From contig CAUEEP010000731.1 of the NCBI GenBank assembly GCA_958450365.1, forward strand, positions 2,914,501-2,978,500: a DNA stretch of 64,000 nucleotides, read 5' to 3'. The notes beneath the pieces were generated by a model. The model searched no databases. It saw nothing but the letters and a program-made list of their open reading frames with translations, and was not told the DNA's origin. The translations under genes and the position numbers were made by a program. Each line of letters opens with the position of its first letter. Within the stretch, counting starts at the first letter, position 1. This stretch comes from Mesorhabditis belari. Taxonomy: Eukaryota > Nematoda > Chromadorea > Rhabditida > Rhabditidae. This document shows, piece after piece, positions 33,778 through 45,288 of this stretch.

Positions 33778-33885
33778 CCTGATACACTAAATCTCAAAAA
33801 AAAAACGAAAACAATTCAGTGTATCAGAAAGCATACGTTTTTGTTAGCATCAGATTTCTCTGCGTATTTTGTGCTGGAAAAGGGC
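33778..33885. repeat. Hairpin repeat of the GTGCACCAGAAAGAGTG family (diverged)
   Basis: GATACACTAAATCTC faces CAGTGTATCAGAAAGCATACG and ends near TTTTGTGCTGG. Confidence 0.5.
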
Positions 33886-34899
33886 TCTTTGCTGTGCTCT
33901 TCAATAAACTCACGACTTTTGACACAATCATCTCTTTAGAAGACTAGCGATTCTATTAAAAAATGTGCCTAGTGGCCTAGAAAGCGTGCTTTTATCAAAT
34001 GTGCTTAAATTTTCTTACCCTAAGATCGAATTCAATGAGTTATTGTAAATGTGAATCGTTTTTTCTTTTTCATTTCCCCCTAAACACGTGAGATTTCTTT
34101 TGTTTCCCATCACGCATTTCCCATAAAAATCTCTAGATTTCTAGAAATTTTTATCTAAAACCTTTACCATTTGAGAGTGACATGTTTGAGAGAGAGAATC
34201 TTCTGATTTCAAGCTTTCCATTTTAGCTTTTCATTTTAGCTTTTCATTTTAGCTTTTCATTTTAGCTTTTCATTTTATTCAAATCGCTTTCATTGAATAT
34301 ATTTTTGAAGAAGTTAAAATGTTTCTTTTGAATCGATTGCACAAATCAATTAGAATCAATCATTTCTGTTCATCAATTGCATCAATCAATTAGCATCAAT
34401 CAATTGCACAAATCAATTAGAATCAATCATTTCTGTTCATCAATCGTTCAATCAATCAATTCAATGTCCATCAATCATCAAATCCAAATTTCATTTCTAT
34501 ATCTTCCTTTCATTTCTTTTTTTCTCAATTCAATTTTAAATTCAAAAATTATCTGATAAATCCGATATTTTAAAGTTAAATCATTTCCAGTAACACAAAA
34601 GCTTTATTTATATTTCTTTAGCTTTATATTTCATTTCGGATTGCTATCATGGAAATTCTTTTTTCTCTTTTCTTGGCATTAAATTGGATAATACTATCTA
34701 GGCTTTGTTTTGCTCAAAAAAAAATCGTTTTCTAAAAGATGCACTGGGGAAAGTTACTGTACAACATTTGCACTTCGCCCATGCGTTTTCTAAACCGTTT
34801 TTTTCTACCACAATCTTGTCTCTCTTTTATCAAATCTATCAACTTTTTTTATCTTTCGTTATCTTTTGTGAATCCTCATAGAATTAGACTAAAAGTAAA

Positions 34900-35284
34900 T
34901 ACCGTCTTTTCTCGAATAGTAGTGCACCCCGGCGAGCCGAGTTGGTGACAATTTTACGGTTTCTAAGTTTTCCCAGAAGCTCAACACTCAAATCCTCCAC
35001 TAGATCACATCGTCAGCTATATACGTCAGCTACATACGTCAGCTGACATCAGCTACGTCATCTACAGCTACGTCAACTACAGCTACGTCAACTACAGCTA
35101 CGTCAACTACAGCTACGTCAGCTACAGCTACGTCAGCTACATCGTCAGCTACATACGTCAGCTACATACGTCATCTGACGTCAGCTACGTCAGCTACAGC
35201 TACATCGATAGGTTCTGATAAACGCTTTTCGAGATTTCGAGGAATTTAGGCCCAGGGTGCCCTACTATTAGAGAGAAAACGGTA
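34900..35284. mobile_element. MITE-A, copy 4, with internal CAGCTACGT expansion
   Basis: Ends TACCGTCTTTTCTCGAATAG and the complement of ATTAGAGAGAAAACGGTA. Compared with copy 2 it gained about 165 bases of ACGTCAGCTACAT / CTACAGCTACGTCA units at 35020-35205. Confidence 0.85.
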
Positions 35285-37045
35285 GATTGGATGAAAAAAA
35301 TAGACAAGACTACGGTAGAAAGAGGGAGCAGAAACATTTTCGAAAACACAAGGGTCCATTACAAACTTTTGTACATAAAAGATTTGTGTACTTTTGTGAT
35401 GAAGGCAAAGATTCAAAAGATTCAAAAACTTCCTCAATCTCAATAATTGCCTCCATTTTGGCATGACTCAAAAATTTGCGCTCAAAAATTTGCCAAAAAA
35501 CAAAGCTGGAAAGAGAAATTCTTTGATGACACAACTATGCGCATTTTTTTCTTTCATTAATCTTATCAAATCGTTATCAAAAATTTTTTATGACGCGTTT
35601 TTCAGCGGGAAAAAAAATCGGGTGATCGCGTGGTTTTCGAATATAGAAAACGCAATTCTTTTCGCCATTATGTTTCCATTTTTTTTCTTTTAATCATTTC
35701 AAATTTTCTTTTAACCATTTTTAAATGTAAATTTTTGCATGTAAATCACCATTGACAACACTGAATTTTGAGGGGTTTTTTTTCGCTTGAATGCTTGATT
35801 ATTTTCGCGTTTCGCTTCAAGAACTTTTCTTGAAGGGGCCTCTTAGAGGCTATAAGCTTACAGTAACTCTGCCATGTTTTAAAGTCGCCCCAACGATCGT
35901 ACCGATTCGGGTGAATGCTTTAAAATGTGACCCGGCTACCGTAGTCAATAGGTTAAACCTCATTGTACGATTGTGGCAAAAGGTGCCATAAAATCGACTA
36001 TTTGAGAGCTATGCTAGGAAGATCCAGGCTAGATTACGGTAGCTGAGACTCGCTTTATAACGCTTACCCAAAGCGTCAAGTGAGTCGGGTTAAAGCTTTA
36101 AAAGTGATCTACCGTAAAGATCTACCGATCTACCGTAACCAAATTGTCTGTAGAAAAACCAAAAAACTACTGTAGCGCCTTTTCTTTTTCAGTTAAATCT
36201 ATTCTACAATTCTTTCTCCTTTTCATTCCAACAACCAATAGTTAATTGTAAGTTAATTGTACCAATAGTTAACTTTCCAAGTTAATTGTTTGATTTTTGA
36301 TCTAGACAGATCTAGATAGATCTAGAATGATTTTAAAGATTGCCAGATTGCCACGTGGCGGGACAAAAGCTTGCTTGCAAAAGCCCGCCACGTCAACTAA
36401 GACGTCCTTGAAAGCGATGCGCTTTTTGCATTGTCATTGATAAAATTCCCCATCATCAATCATCAATTATATTTTTATCTCTAGTGACATATCTAGAATT
36501 TCGATTTATGAGCAAAACATGGCGAAAATTCGGGAATTTATTGAGAAATTGCAGAAATTGACTTTTTACTTTATAGCTTTATTTTCTTTGAAAAAGATAT
36601 TCAAGTGAATATCTTATTGAATTTAATTAAACGCATTTTTTCAACCCTCTTAAAATTTTAAATACCCAATCCTTCAACTGAATATCTTTTTGACTTTAAA
36701 AAGCTATTTAAGTCTCTTTGCACTTTTTAAATCTCAAATCTCTAAATCTCGCTTTAAATGATTCTTAAATATTTTCTGTGTCACAAAACGCCGTTTCCCG
36801 TTAAACTTACCAAAATTGCTAAATTTGTGTAAACATTTTAGTTTCTCCTGCAAAAACGAACCTCTTTATCATCTTGTTTACCAAAATTTTCAAGTTGGGA
36901 GCTCTTTTTTTAGTTCATTTCACCATTTTCTTACCAATCTTTTCTCGTTTAGGTGATTTGGTCAAGTTGAAAGCTCTCTTTTTGCTGATTCATCTTCATT
37001 TGATCATTTCATTACCAATCTCTTCCATTTAGGTGAGTCGTCGAG

Positions 37046-39364
37046 ATGACGTGGTTGTTTTGCGTGTTCGTCGGTGTGGCTCTGCGACTCGAATACCTTC
37101 TCGCCAAGCACATCCTCGAGTCGCGTTTCCCCGAATGGTTCGTGGTTTTTGGAGTTTAGAATTGAAAAATAGTATTGCGTTATTCCAAAACAGCTGATGA
37201 ATAAAGTTTGCGATTCTTAAAGATTTAAAGCCAGTCATAGGCACCTTTTTACCTAATTAGACAAGCAAATGTTTTAAAAAATTGTGTTTCAGACTTAAAT
37301 GTACAACGTCTACTTTAGGACCAACAACAAGCGTCGCATTTTCGCGGTTCGCGTCGTCTCGTGCACGCATGCCACCATTTCGGCACTCGGATGTATTTGC
37401 AGGTGAAAGATTTGTGCTCAAAAGCTTAAAGGATTGCAAAATGGTCTTGAAGACGGTATTTGATTGTAAACTTGACGCTTATTAATGATTTTAGCCTTCA
37501 TAGGATTTTAAAAATGAACTTCAAGATAGTAACATCGGTAAACCTCACAACTTTTGATGTTTTTAGTTTGCTCTTCGATCTGAACCTTGTGAGGGAACCA
37601 TATGAATACAGCAACAGCTCGGCAGCCTACATTTTTCTCTTCTCAATGGGTTTGTTTTTCAAAAAGGAGTCCGTTAAGCATGTGATTTAACCTTAAAAAA
37701 TACACTTACGTACTGAAATTTCAAGAAAATTTAGCTTTTGTCAAGCAGAATATGTTAAAATGGGCTTTTAGCTAACTGAAACTCTAAATTAAGTTAAATG
37801 GAGCTTTTTAAAGGTGTAATTCACAAATATTATGCTTTTTAATGATCTATGAATACAAAAGTTTAGGTTATTTCCTGTACGATTTGATGGACATGTACAT
37901 TCACGGAGAGTTGCCCAACTCAAAGGAGTATTTTGTGCATCATTCATTGGTTGGTTTTGAGGAAAGTATCGTTTTTATTACAATTTTTAGGTCCTCATCG
38001 CCTTTTCGATTATTTTATTATCCGGGCGCCTCTTCGGCTTCGCGATGATCGGTCTTTTGGTTGAGGTGAGTTTTGAATAAAGTGTCAGTATCAAAATGCC
38101 TGGTTGCAGAGATCAGCACTTTATCTAACACGAAGTTATAAAATGGTTAAATATTACTAAGCTAATAGTTTAATTTAAGAGTCTTAACTGTTAAAAATTT
38201 CTTTCAAATCGTCTTCTTCTAGGTGCAAACGATTTTCCTGCACGTGCGCACAATGGTTCGACTTCTCGGAGCGAGTCGAGAGCATAAAATGTACTCACAT
38301 CTCATCAATCTCAACATGTGGTCAGTTTTTGAGCTTTGAAAAGATTCAGAGAAGTTGAAATCTTTTGGAACCAAGAAGCTTTTGCTTAAAAGGAAAACTT
38401 TTTGTTTACTTTTACTTTTACTTTAAAGAAAATAAAATGTTTGATGGTTGAATGATTATCTTCAAAATACCCAATTCTAGGTGTCTCTTCGTCTTCCGCC
38501 ATTTGCCCATCACCTTTTTGTTGTACTTCTTGACGGTGAAGGATGATAAGGTAAATGTTTTTCATGTTTAAAAGTTTAACTGGGTATTTGTGCATCTTTG
38601 GCTCCAAATAGCCCCAAAATTGTTATTGTAGTACCATTTACGGTTAAAGATTCACAAGTACAAAGGTTAACATTAAAACGGGAATGATTTTTTTTTAGGT
38701 TCCAACGGTGCTTCGATTGTTCCTCGTCGGTGGGCTCACCTTCCTCGAATATCACAACACTCATCTCACGGTCGGTGTTTAGTGTTAATTTAAATGCCAG
38801 GCATAAATGGACTTAAAAATACAGTCCAGTGAAGCGTTCTGAAACTCTAAAAAGCGGTCACTATTGCGTAAAAGGTATTAGAAACAAGTCTAGATCTTTT
38901 CATAGGCAAAGATGTTAGTCTCAACTTTAACTAGACATTGCCAAATTTGAGTATTTGTAATCGTTACAGTCAATTTCAATGCTTAAGCCTTAAATTTGGC
39001 CTTTTTATATAAGATGTCATAGGCCTTTTTATCTTCTTTTTTCAGATCTCGATGGCCAAAACGGATGGTTTCTTTGGTTTTCCGGGTGTGGCCACATTGG
39101 ATGAGGACAGCTGTGATCCGTTGGGAGCGGTGAATAGTGAAAAGGAGAAAGCAGCGAAACCGGTGAGTCTGGATTTGAAATTTGATCGAAGTTTTGAATT
39201 TTTGAGCTTTCCACATGTTTTTCAAGTTATACTTTTAGCTGAATATCTTAAAAAGGAATTAAATTTATAAAGAAAACTTCAGTGAAACTTGAAATTTTCC
39301 AATTTCCGCTTTTTAGGCAAACGGCCACTCGATCACCAATGGGAAAGCAAAGAGAATCGACTAA
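37046..39364 (+). CDS. fld-1: TLC-domain membrane protein, TLCD1/TLCD2 (FLD-1) type
   Basis: Ten exons keep frame: 37046-37137, 37319-37402, 37567-37649, 37867-37949, 37991-38065, 38223-38320, 38481-38550, 38699-38770, 39046-39162 and 39317-39364, giving 273 residues. Several hydrophobic helices are seen (FCVFVGVALRLEYLL, AAYIFLFSMGYFLYDL, LIAFSIILLSGRLFGFAMIG). The HHSL block at 111-114 and LLVEVQTIFLHVRTMVRLLG match the TLC domain of TLCD1/2. In C. elegans and mammals these plasma-membrane proteins limit phospholipids with long polyunsaturated chains and so tune membrane fluidity. Exon 2 uses the acceptor CTACTTTAG; an earlier TTTCAG would bring an in-frame stop. Family assignment is firm for TLC, moderate for the fld-1 orthologue. 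Confidence 0.85.
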
Positions 39365-40461
39365 TTTTGCGACGAAATTTCCTATTTTTTGTGTTTTCAA
39401 CCTGTAGTTTTTCTAATCCTATCTCTATAGTCCACAATTTCTAACAAAAGAACTGGTAGCTCCGGGTGTATCAATTTTTTTTACTAATTCTAAACCTCCA
39501 GAAAAGAAATCTAATGCAATTAAAACCCTACAAAAATCCCAAAATCTTTACTTTTTTGGTCTGTGTGCTGTACATAAAGCGGTGCTTTTTTTCTCTGATT
39601 TTTCTCGAGCAATGAAGACATCGGATAATAAAAGTTTTTATCGAATTAAGAAACATATAAATCTGTACAAATATATTAATTGAGCGTTCGATGATCAAGT
39701 ATTGGGCACAATTTCTGGAGTTGAGCGAGGTTTTTTGTTTTCGAAAGAAATCTGGCTTGTGAATGGATTGAAGAGAAGTGCATCTGTGGATTACAAGTGA
39801 AGGGTGGCCGGTGGAGGAGGCTGAAATTAAAGTTTTTGAAAAAGTTATCACCTATAAATATTTGCGGTTGGATAATGATCCGATATACTGTAGTGCGACA
39901 GTAAATTGGGAAAATGACAAGAGTTCTATTAAAAGGTAGATGATTTTAGACGAAGATAATCAGAATCAGGTTATAGACTCACTATTTTCATCAGAGCCGT
40001 CGATGTGTAGATGCTGCCGGAACGCGACGAGCACGGGACATCGCCGGAGACGAGGCCTGCAATTGAACAATTAATATTGAAAAGCCAGAGAAGAGCCAAG
40101 TTTTGGTCTGAGGGTAATGGCTTACTTTCCGCATTTTAGCAAACAGCCTTGTTTTCTAAAACGTAAATAATGAATTGCTCTTTAGAAAACGACAGCTGAA
40201 ATGCTGAAATGCGGAAAGTAAACCATTACCCTCAGACCTAAACTTGACAAGTGAGCCATTACCCTTAGACAAGTGAGTTGTTGCTGAGCTTGGTAGCCCG
40301 GTGACTTAAATTTCAAAAAGTCACCTGGATTACGGTAACTCTTACTATTAGTCAGCTGGATTACGGTGACTCTTGGTCAGCTGGATTACTGTAGCTCTTA
40401 CCTAGAGAGTTTTTTTTTCCTTTTCTATCGTAATACTGTGCTACGGTAGTTTTCCCGAGAT
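39365..40461. other. Convergent intergenic region
   Basis: Holds the 3' ends of the TLC gene (+) and the PY-motif gene (-). A palindrome of about 140 bp (GAGGGTAATGGCTTACTTTC ... GAAAGTAAACCATTACCCTC) occupies 40120-40260. A phase-compatible alternative last exon for the minus gene may lie at 40013-40063. Several GGATTACGGTAAC motifs lie at 40325-40400. Confidence 0.5.
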
Positions 40462-43400
40462 TTAGCTCCGAAAAACCTCACTCATTCTCCTCTTCACGAT
40501 CTCATTCGCTTCCTCGTACGTCGGCAGATCATCGCTATCCGTTTGTTTTGTCGAAACTTGTGAATCCCTTCTGATGCAATGCGAATAGGATGGCGGTGGG
40601 GCTTGCTTGATCGTCACAATCTCCATCGGTGAAGTGGAGTGATCACCTGGGGAGTTTGCGGGTAAATTCTCATTCTAGTACTTCGCCTCACCAACCAAAA
40701 GTTCCTATTTAGTTCCTTTATAGTTCCTTAATAGTTCCTTAATGGTTCCCTTATAGTTCCTTTATAGTTCCTTCATAGTTCGTTTATAGTTCCCATTTAG
40801 TTCCTTTATAGTTCCTTTATAGCTCCTTCATAGTTCCTTCATAGTTCCTTCATAGTTCCTTCATAGTTCCTTCATAGTTCCTTCATAGTTCCTCAAAAGG
40901 GTAAATGCTATGCTTCCCCGGTATGTCCTTAGTTTGGTAAAGATGAGGCGAGAAATAGTAAAAGTAAAGATAAATAGTAATAAATGGCTTTATTAGGTTT
41001 ATCTTCATTAACTCTAGCTTCATTAACTTCATTAAATCAATTCAAAATCATCTCGAAACTAGGATATAATTCAATGGTAAAAAGCGATTTGCATATAAAG
41101 TTGCTGGTGCGGGCTAAAAAAGGCCGTACTCTAACTTTAAATATGTAAATTTCAAGAAGTAATATTTCTAGTCTTTATTATTTCAATTTTATTATTTTTT
41201 TTACTTCTTTAACCTTTAAAATTCTATAGATTTTGAACGTTTTGAACTTTGCGAAGTCGAAAATACCGTATTTCTTCGAATAGAAGAGTATCATCGCGTA
41301 CTCCTGCGGGTAAAGAGTATGATCGCGTACCCCTGCGTAGCAGCCCTTTTTAAAATTTCTTTTCTGCATAAAAGCTTTCAATCAAGTGCTATAGAGCTGG
41401 AAAATGGCTCAAAAATCTGTTAGCTCATGCCGTATTTTTGAGCCATTTTCCAGCTCTATAGCACTTGATTGAAAGCTTTTATGCAGAAGAGAAATTTTAA
41501 ACAGGGCTGCTACGCAGGAGTACGCGATCATACTCTTTACCCGGTCTTCTATTCGAACAAATACGGTAAGTTTTTTTTTCTATAAACTATCATTTCTTAA
41601 AGACTACTGTAATACCCTTTTGAGCTATTAACATATAGAAATAGTATCTAGACAATATAGAAATATTGTCTAACATATAGAAATATTGTCTAACATATAG
41701 AAATATTGTCTAACATATAGAAATAGTAACTCTCTTCACCTCCATTCCCCGCCCTCGGCCCGAGATTCTTGTAGGCGACGGCGAAACAGAGCCTAGAAAT
41801 TTTTCCCTCATTTACTTTGTGCTCGGAGAAATGCACACACCGTCTAGCACACAAAATTCCCTTTCTTTTTTTTTCCTTTTTTTACCTAATTTCTGCACAA
41901 AGCAGAAGCACGAAACACATCAGCCAAACGACGAAGAATGGATCGGCTTGCGTGGTGATGAGTGAGCGCAGAAAGGGAGACTCGCTCACTGAAAATTTGA
42001 TGGTCATTACAAGGTGATTAACACGATCAAGGTTATTAATTAACACGATCAAGGTTATCAAGGTTATTAACACGATCATCCACCGATCGGCCGTACGAAT
42101 CACGATTACTTTTGGTGTCAACTCAAGTTTTTAACGATTTTTTTGTTATTTATTTCTCAGAACTTTGTACTAGTTTTAAAGAAGAGATTCGGGGCTATCG
42201 AATCAGCTATTATAGTTTAGGTTATCTTTGAATTTACACTAAATTAACAGTAAAACAGTTAACGACTACGCGACTGTACACCCACAATAGCGTCGTCGCG
42301 AATGTGTTAATGACAATTGGCAATTATCTTGAGGTTTCTCAAACTAGCATAAGAGTTGGCAGATTGGATTGGATTTGAATCTGGTCCCTGGTTTGAATTT
42401 AGCTCTGATTCTGGCCTGGCTCCTGGTTAACCTGTCCTAGTGTGAGTCTGTCTTGACCTGATCCTAGCCTAGCTTCTAGTCCGAATTTGGCTTGACTTTG
42501 GCCCGATTTATGCTGACCTGGCTTGGCTTGGCTCCTGGCTGAACATGATCTAACCTTAGCCTGACCCAGGTTTAGCGTCACGTCACACGTATAAAAACTG
42601 GCGTCCAGTTTTATCTGATCTTGCCTGGTCTAGCCTGATATTTCCCAGGATTTTGGATGTTCCAGAAACTTCCGGAAAGCCAGGATTCGGACGCCAAGTA
42701 ACCCAGGTCAAAGCTTTTGGGTCAGGTTCAACTCAGCTCAGCAGTAAATCAAGATCTGGGTAATTTTTAAGCAAAACCAGATCACTCTTCTGAAATGATT
42801 CAATTGTTGAAGAGACTTTTTTTTTTCAAATTCAATTCTTGATTCAATTCAATTCTTCAATTCAATTCAATTCAATTCTTCAATTCAATTCAATTCTTCT
42901 AGCTCTAACATTGTGTAGATTGTGCATCAAATTTTCAGCTCACAAAACCGCAAAACGAACTCTTCTCATCGATCCAATTGTCGACGATTTGCTCCGTTTG
43001 ATTCGCCTTCGATTTTCTCATTTCATTGCGAACTTTCATGTGAATCGCGTCAAGGGAAATGCAAGCGATGAATAGAAGAACCATCACCATTAGAGACTGA
43101 AAAGTTATTTCATTGTGGGAGGAATGGTGGGGGGAGTTGTGGGGGAAATTGTGGGCGGAAATTGATTTGTGTTCGTGTATTAGTGGATTTCTCTTTACAA
43201 ATACGGATTACGGTGACTTTTTTCAGGATTTAGACTCACCTTGAAAATGATGTTGGGGAAAATGAAAAGCGAGATTTGCGCTCGAATGCCGACACACGCG
43301 AAACAAACGATGAACGCGTTGATCAAGCAGAAAGCTGGAAAGGAGAAGGGTTCAATTTGATGTGTTTGCTTGCTACAAATTCTACGATCAATTTTCTGTT

Positions 43401-43500
43401 ACTCACCGATCGAAACGGATAACGACGGCACACACAAATAGACGTAAAGTGAGAAAAGCAAGCTACACCAGACGATGAAAACGATACGAAGACGGGTGAT
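40462..43500 (-). CDS. Four-helix membrane protein with C-terminal PY motifs (LAPTM-like), 5' end missing
   Basis: Six exons join in phase on the minus strand: 43407-43500, 43240-43334, 42949-43096, 41886-41988, 41740-41792 and 40462-40646. Four hydrophobic segments follow one another: IVFIVWCSLLFSLYVYLCV, FCLINAFIVCFACVGI, SLMVMVLLFIACISL and FFVVWLMCFVLLLC. A cytosolic tail carries PPPSY and LPTYEEA, PY-type motifs that recruit WW-domain ubiquitin ligases of the NEDD4 group. This layout matches lysosomal LAPTM4/5-like proteins and a large nematode four-helix family; I infer an endosomal or lysosomal location. The first exon (with the start codon) ends in phase 0 upstream of 43500 and was not found. 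An alternative end may splice after RRMSE to 40013-40063. Confidence 0.75.
40686..40895. repeat. Tandem array of TAGTTCCTT units, intron of the PY-motif gene
   Basis: About 19 copies of an 11-bp unit, AGTTCCTTTAT or AGTTCCTTCAT. Confidence 0.9.
41266..41567. mobile_element. Foldback element, about 300 bp, arms about 140 bp
   Basis: Ends ACCGTATTTCTTCGAATAG and its complement (CTATTCGAACAAATACGGTA). Both arms carry AGCTCTATAGCACTTGATTG and GGGTAAAGAGTATGATCGCG or complements. It lies in an intron of the PY-motif gene, between two of its 3' exons. Confidence 0.85.
41635..41732. repeat. Short tandem array of ACATATAGAAATATTGTCTA
   Basis: Four to five copies of a roughly 20-bp unit next to the exon at 41740. 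Confidence 0.8.
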
Positions 43501-43732
43501 CTAAAGGAATGATGAATAGATTTGACATGGCATTTATGACTGGCTTTAAAATGTCTGACTTTAGAACGTACACTTTCGCTGGTCATTTCTTCTTTATTCT
43601 TCTTTGTTCGTTTCAATCAGAAGACGCTCAAGTGTTCAGAGGTTTCTCTGAAATTTCACCGAAATTCATCTCAATGAAGAAGAAAAAATATGAGAATATT
43701 ATTAGATAATCGATAAATAAAAACCAAGATAC

Positions 43733-44010
43733 GTGTAGTGTACGATCTTTAGAATTTAAGTGTACGATCTTTAGAACTTCTTTAGCGTACGATCTTTAGA
43801 ACTTTAGTGTACAATCTTTAGAACTTTAGTGTACAATCTTTAGAACTTTAGCGTACGATCTTTAGAATTTAAGTGTACGATCTTTAGAACTTCTTTAGCG
43901 TACGATCTTTAGAACTTTAGTGTACAATCTTTAGAACTTTAGTGTACGATCTTTAGAACTTCTTTAGCGTACAATCTTTAGAATTTAAGTGTACGATCTT
44001 TAGATTCATC
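43733..44010. repeat. Tandem array of GTACGATCTTTAGAACTT
   Basis: About 13 copies of a unit around TGTACGATCTTTAGAACTTT, some with an added CTTTAGC. The array is bracketed by two copies of TCATCTCAATGAAGAAGAAA (43667 and 44006), so the block itself looks like a bounded duplication. Confidence 0.85.
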
Positions 44011-44417
44011 TCAATGAAGAAGAAAAAATATGAGAATATTATTAGGTAATCGATAAATAAAAACTCTTTTAGATAAAAAAAGTCTCTGTTAGAGAATAGC
44101 TTTAGAATCTATAGGAAAAACATAGAAAAACGTGTCATTTGATAGTTTGCCTATAGTTTTTCCCAAGAGTCACTGTTTTTGAACGTTTCGACCAATCCCC
44201 AGACAACAATGAGATTTGCATATGAAAAAAGAATATAAAAGAGTTGAAAAAAAAAGTGGCCAAAAAAAAATTCATTTCCTGTTTTGATTGGTGAAAGAAT
44301 TTGAAGAAAACGATTTGAATTTGAAAAAAAAATTGAATTTCGGAATTGAAAGGGAACGATGAAACATTTGCGTGGAGTAACGGATTGGATTTTGGACTTC
44401 AATTTCTAAACATATCA

Positions 44418-44510
44418 TATCTGGTGCACTGCATTCTTCACCCAGTGCGCCAGAAAGACTGCGTTGACGAAATTTGAGGAAAAAGCACACCACAAAGGGG
44501 TTAACTCCCT
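44418..44510. repeat. Hairpin repeat of the GTGCACCAGAAAGAGTG family
   Basis: CTGGTGCACTGCATTC faces CAGTGCGCCAGAAAGACTG, ending near GGAAAAAGCACACCACAAAG. It lies just before the first tRNA-like locus. Confidence 0.65.
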
Positions 44511-44530
44511 CTGGAGTGGGAGGAGGTCGG

Positions 44531-44604
44531 GTGCGTTGTGGTGTAATGGTTAGCACAGTTGCCTGGTAAGCGGAAGGTCGCGGGTTCGAGTCCCGGCGGC
44601 ACAC
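44531..44604 (+). tRNA. tRNA-like locus, apparent anticodon GGT (Thr), possibly a pseudogene
   Basis: The A box TGGTGTAATGG and B box GGTTCGAGTCC are intact. The anticodon loop reads CTGGTAA, with T before GGT. The acceptor stem (GTGCGTT with GGCACAC) has one mismatch and two wobbles, the anticodon stem has a G-A mismatch, and the T stem has one mismatch. It could be transcribed by RNA polymerase III, but the stems are weak for a working tRNA. Confidence 0.5.
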
Positions 44605-44698
44605 CAGTTTTTGATTTGCCTTGGTTCCAACTGGCGACCACAGATGTTTGGATTTTTAGAGCATAAAGATAAACTACCTTTGGAGTAGGGCAGATCTA

Positions 44699-44773
44699 GT
44701 GGCTCTTGGTGTAATGGTTAGCACAGTTGCCTGGTAAGCGGGAAGGTCGCGGGTTCGAGTCCCGGGGGCGCGC
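44699..44773 (+). tRNA. tRNA-like locus, near-copy of the one at 44531
   Basis: From TGGTGTAATGGTTAGCACAG to GGTTCGAGTCCC it is identical to the first locus apart from one added G in the variable region. The acceptor ends differ (GTGGCTC against GGGCGCGC) and pair poorly, so it is more likely a pseudogene or tRNA-derived repeat. Confidence 0.45.
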
Positions 44774-45213
44774 GATTCACCGAAGATTGCAAATCAAAAT
44801 GATTTGAGAAAGAAATTGTCAAAAGAAGTAAAAATGAGCAATTCGTTGAGCTGTGGTGTTATGTGTGATGGTGTTGTTATTGTAGAAAATTTCTTTTCAC
44901 ATTTCAAAAAGCGGTGAGTTTTTCGTTGAAAACAAGGGTACAGAGATTTGAGGTCGATAAGGAGAAAGCGAGAAAAATATATGAGAAGGCTTTGGCTTTG
45001 AGGCTTTGATCTTTGGAAAGTGAATTTTCGGAAGTGAAGGTTTCGCTCTCGATTCTCTAACAAAGAATTCATGCACATTTTTCATTTACTCATTCTCCTA
45101 GTCTAAACAATTATTTGTATTTGCCATTTTTGAGAATCATTCGCTTCTCTCAATGCTTAGAAAAAAAAAATGAGAGAAAACAATGTAGTTGAAATCAAGA
45201 TAGATTAAAATTC

Positions 45214-45288
45214 CGTGCGACGCCGGGACTCGAACCCTCGACCTTTCGCTTCCCCGGCGAATCTGCTGACCATTACACCATGACGCTC
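45214..45288 (-). tRNA. tRNA-like locus on the minus strand, loop CGGGGAA
   Basis: Read on the minus strand it has TGGTGTAATGG and GGTTCGAGTCCC, with a perfect anticodon stem TTCGC/GCGAA. The loop CGGGGAA lacks the usual T before the anticodon (GGG would read Pro). The acceptor stem pairs only partly. Probably a diverged member of the same group. Confidence 0.4.

Larger units (their letters stand above)
32713..37045. other. Long intergenic region, repeats only
   Basis: Contains the duplicated metr-1 intron (33037-33771), a hairpin repeat (33778-33885), an array of TTTTAGCTTTTCA at 34220-34275, a duplicated CAATTAGAATCAATCATTTC block (34340-34440), MITE-A copy 4 (34900-35284) and a short strong hairpin CGTGGCGGG...CCCGCCACG at 36352-36391. 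No exon chain with family similarity was found on either strand. Confidence 0.55.

Noticed and set aside
37299..37318. Alternative start ATG in the TLC gene after a TTTCAG
   Set aside because: It would drop the first membrane helix; using the acceptor ending at 37318 joins exon 1 in phase, whereas the TTTCAG join gives a stop.
39528..39851. 107-codon minus-strand ORF after the TLC gene
   Set aside because: No splice context or family features; it lies in the 3' region of the plus-strand gene.
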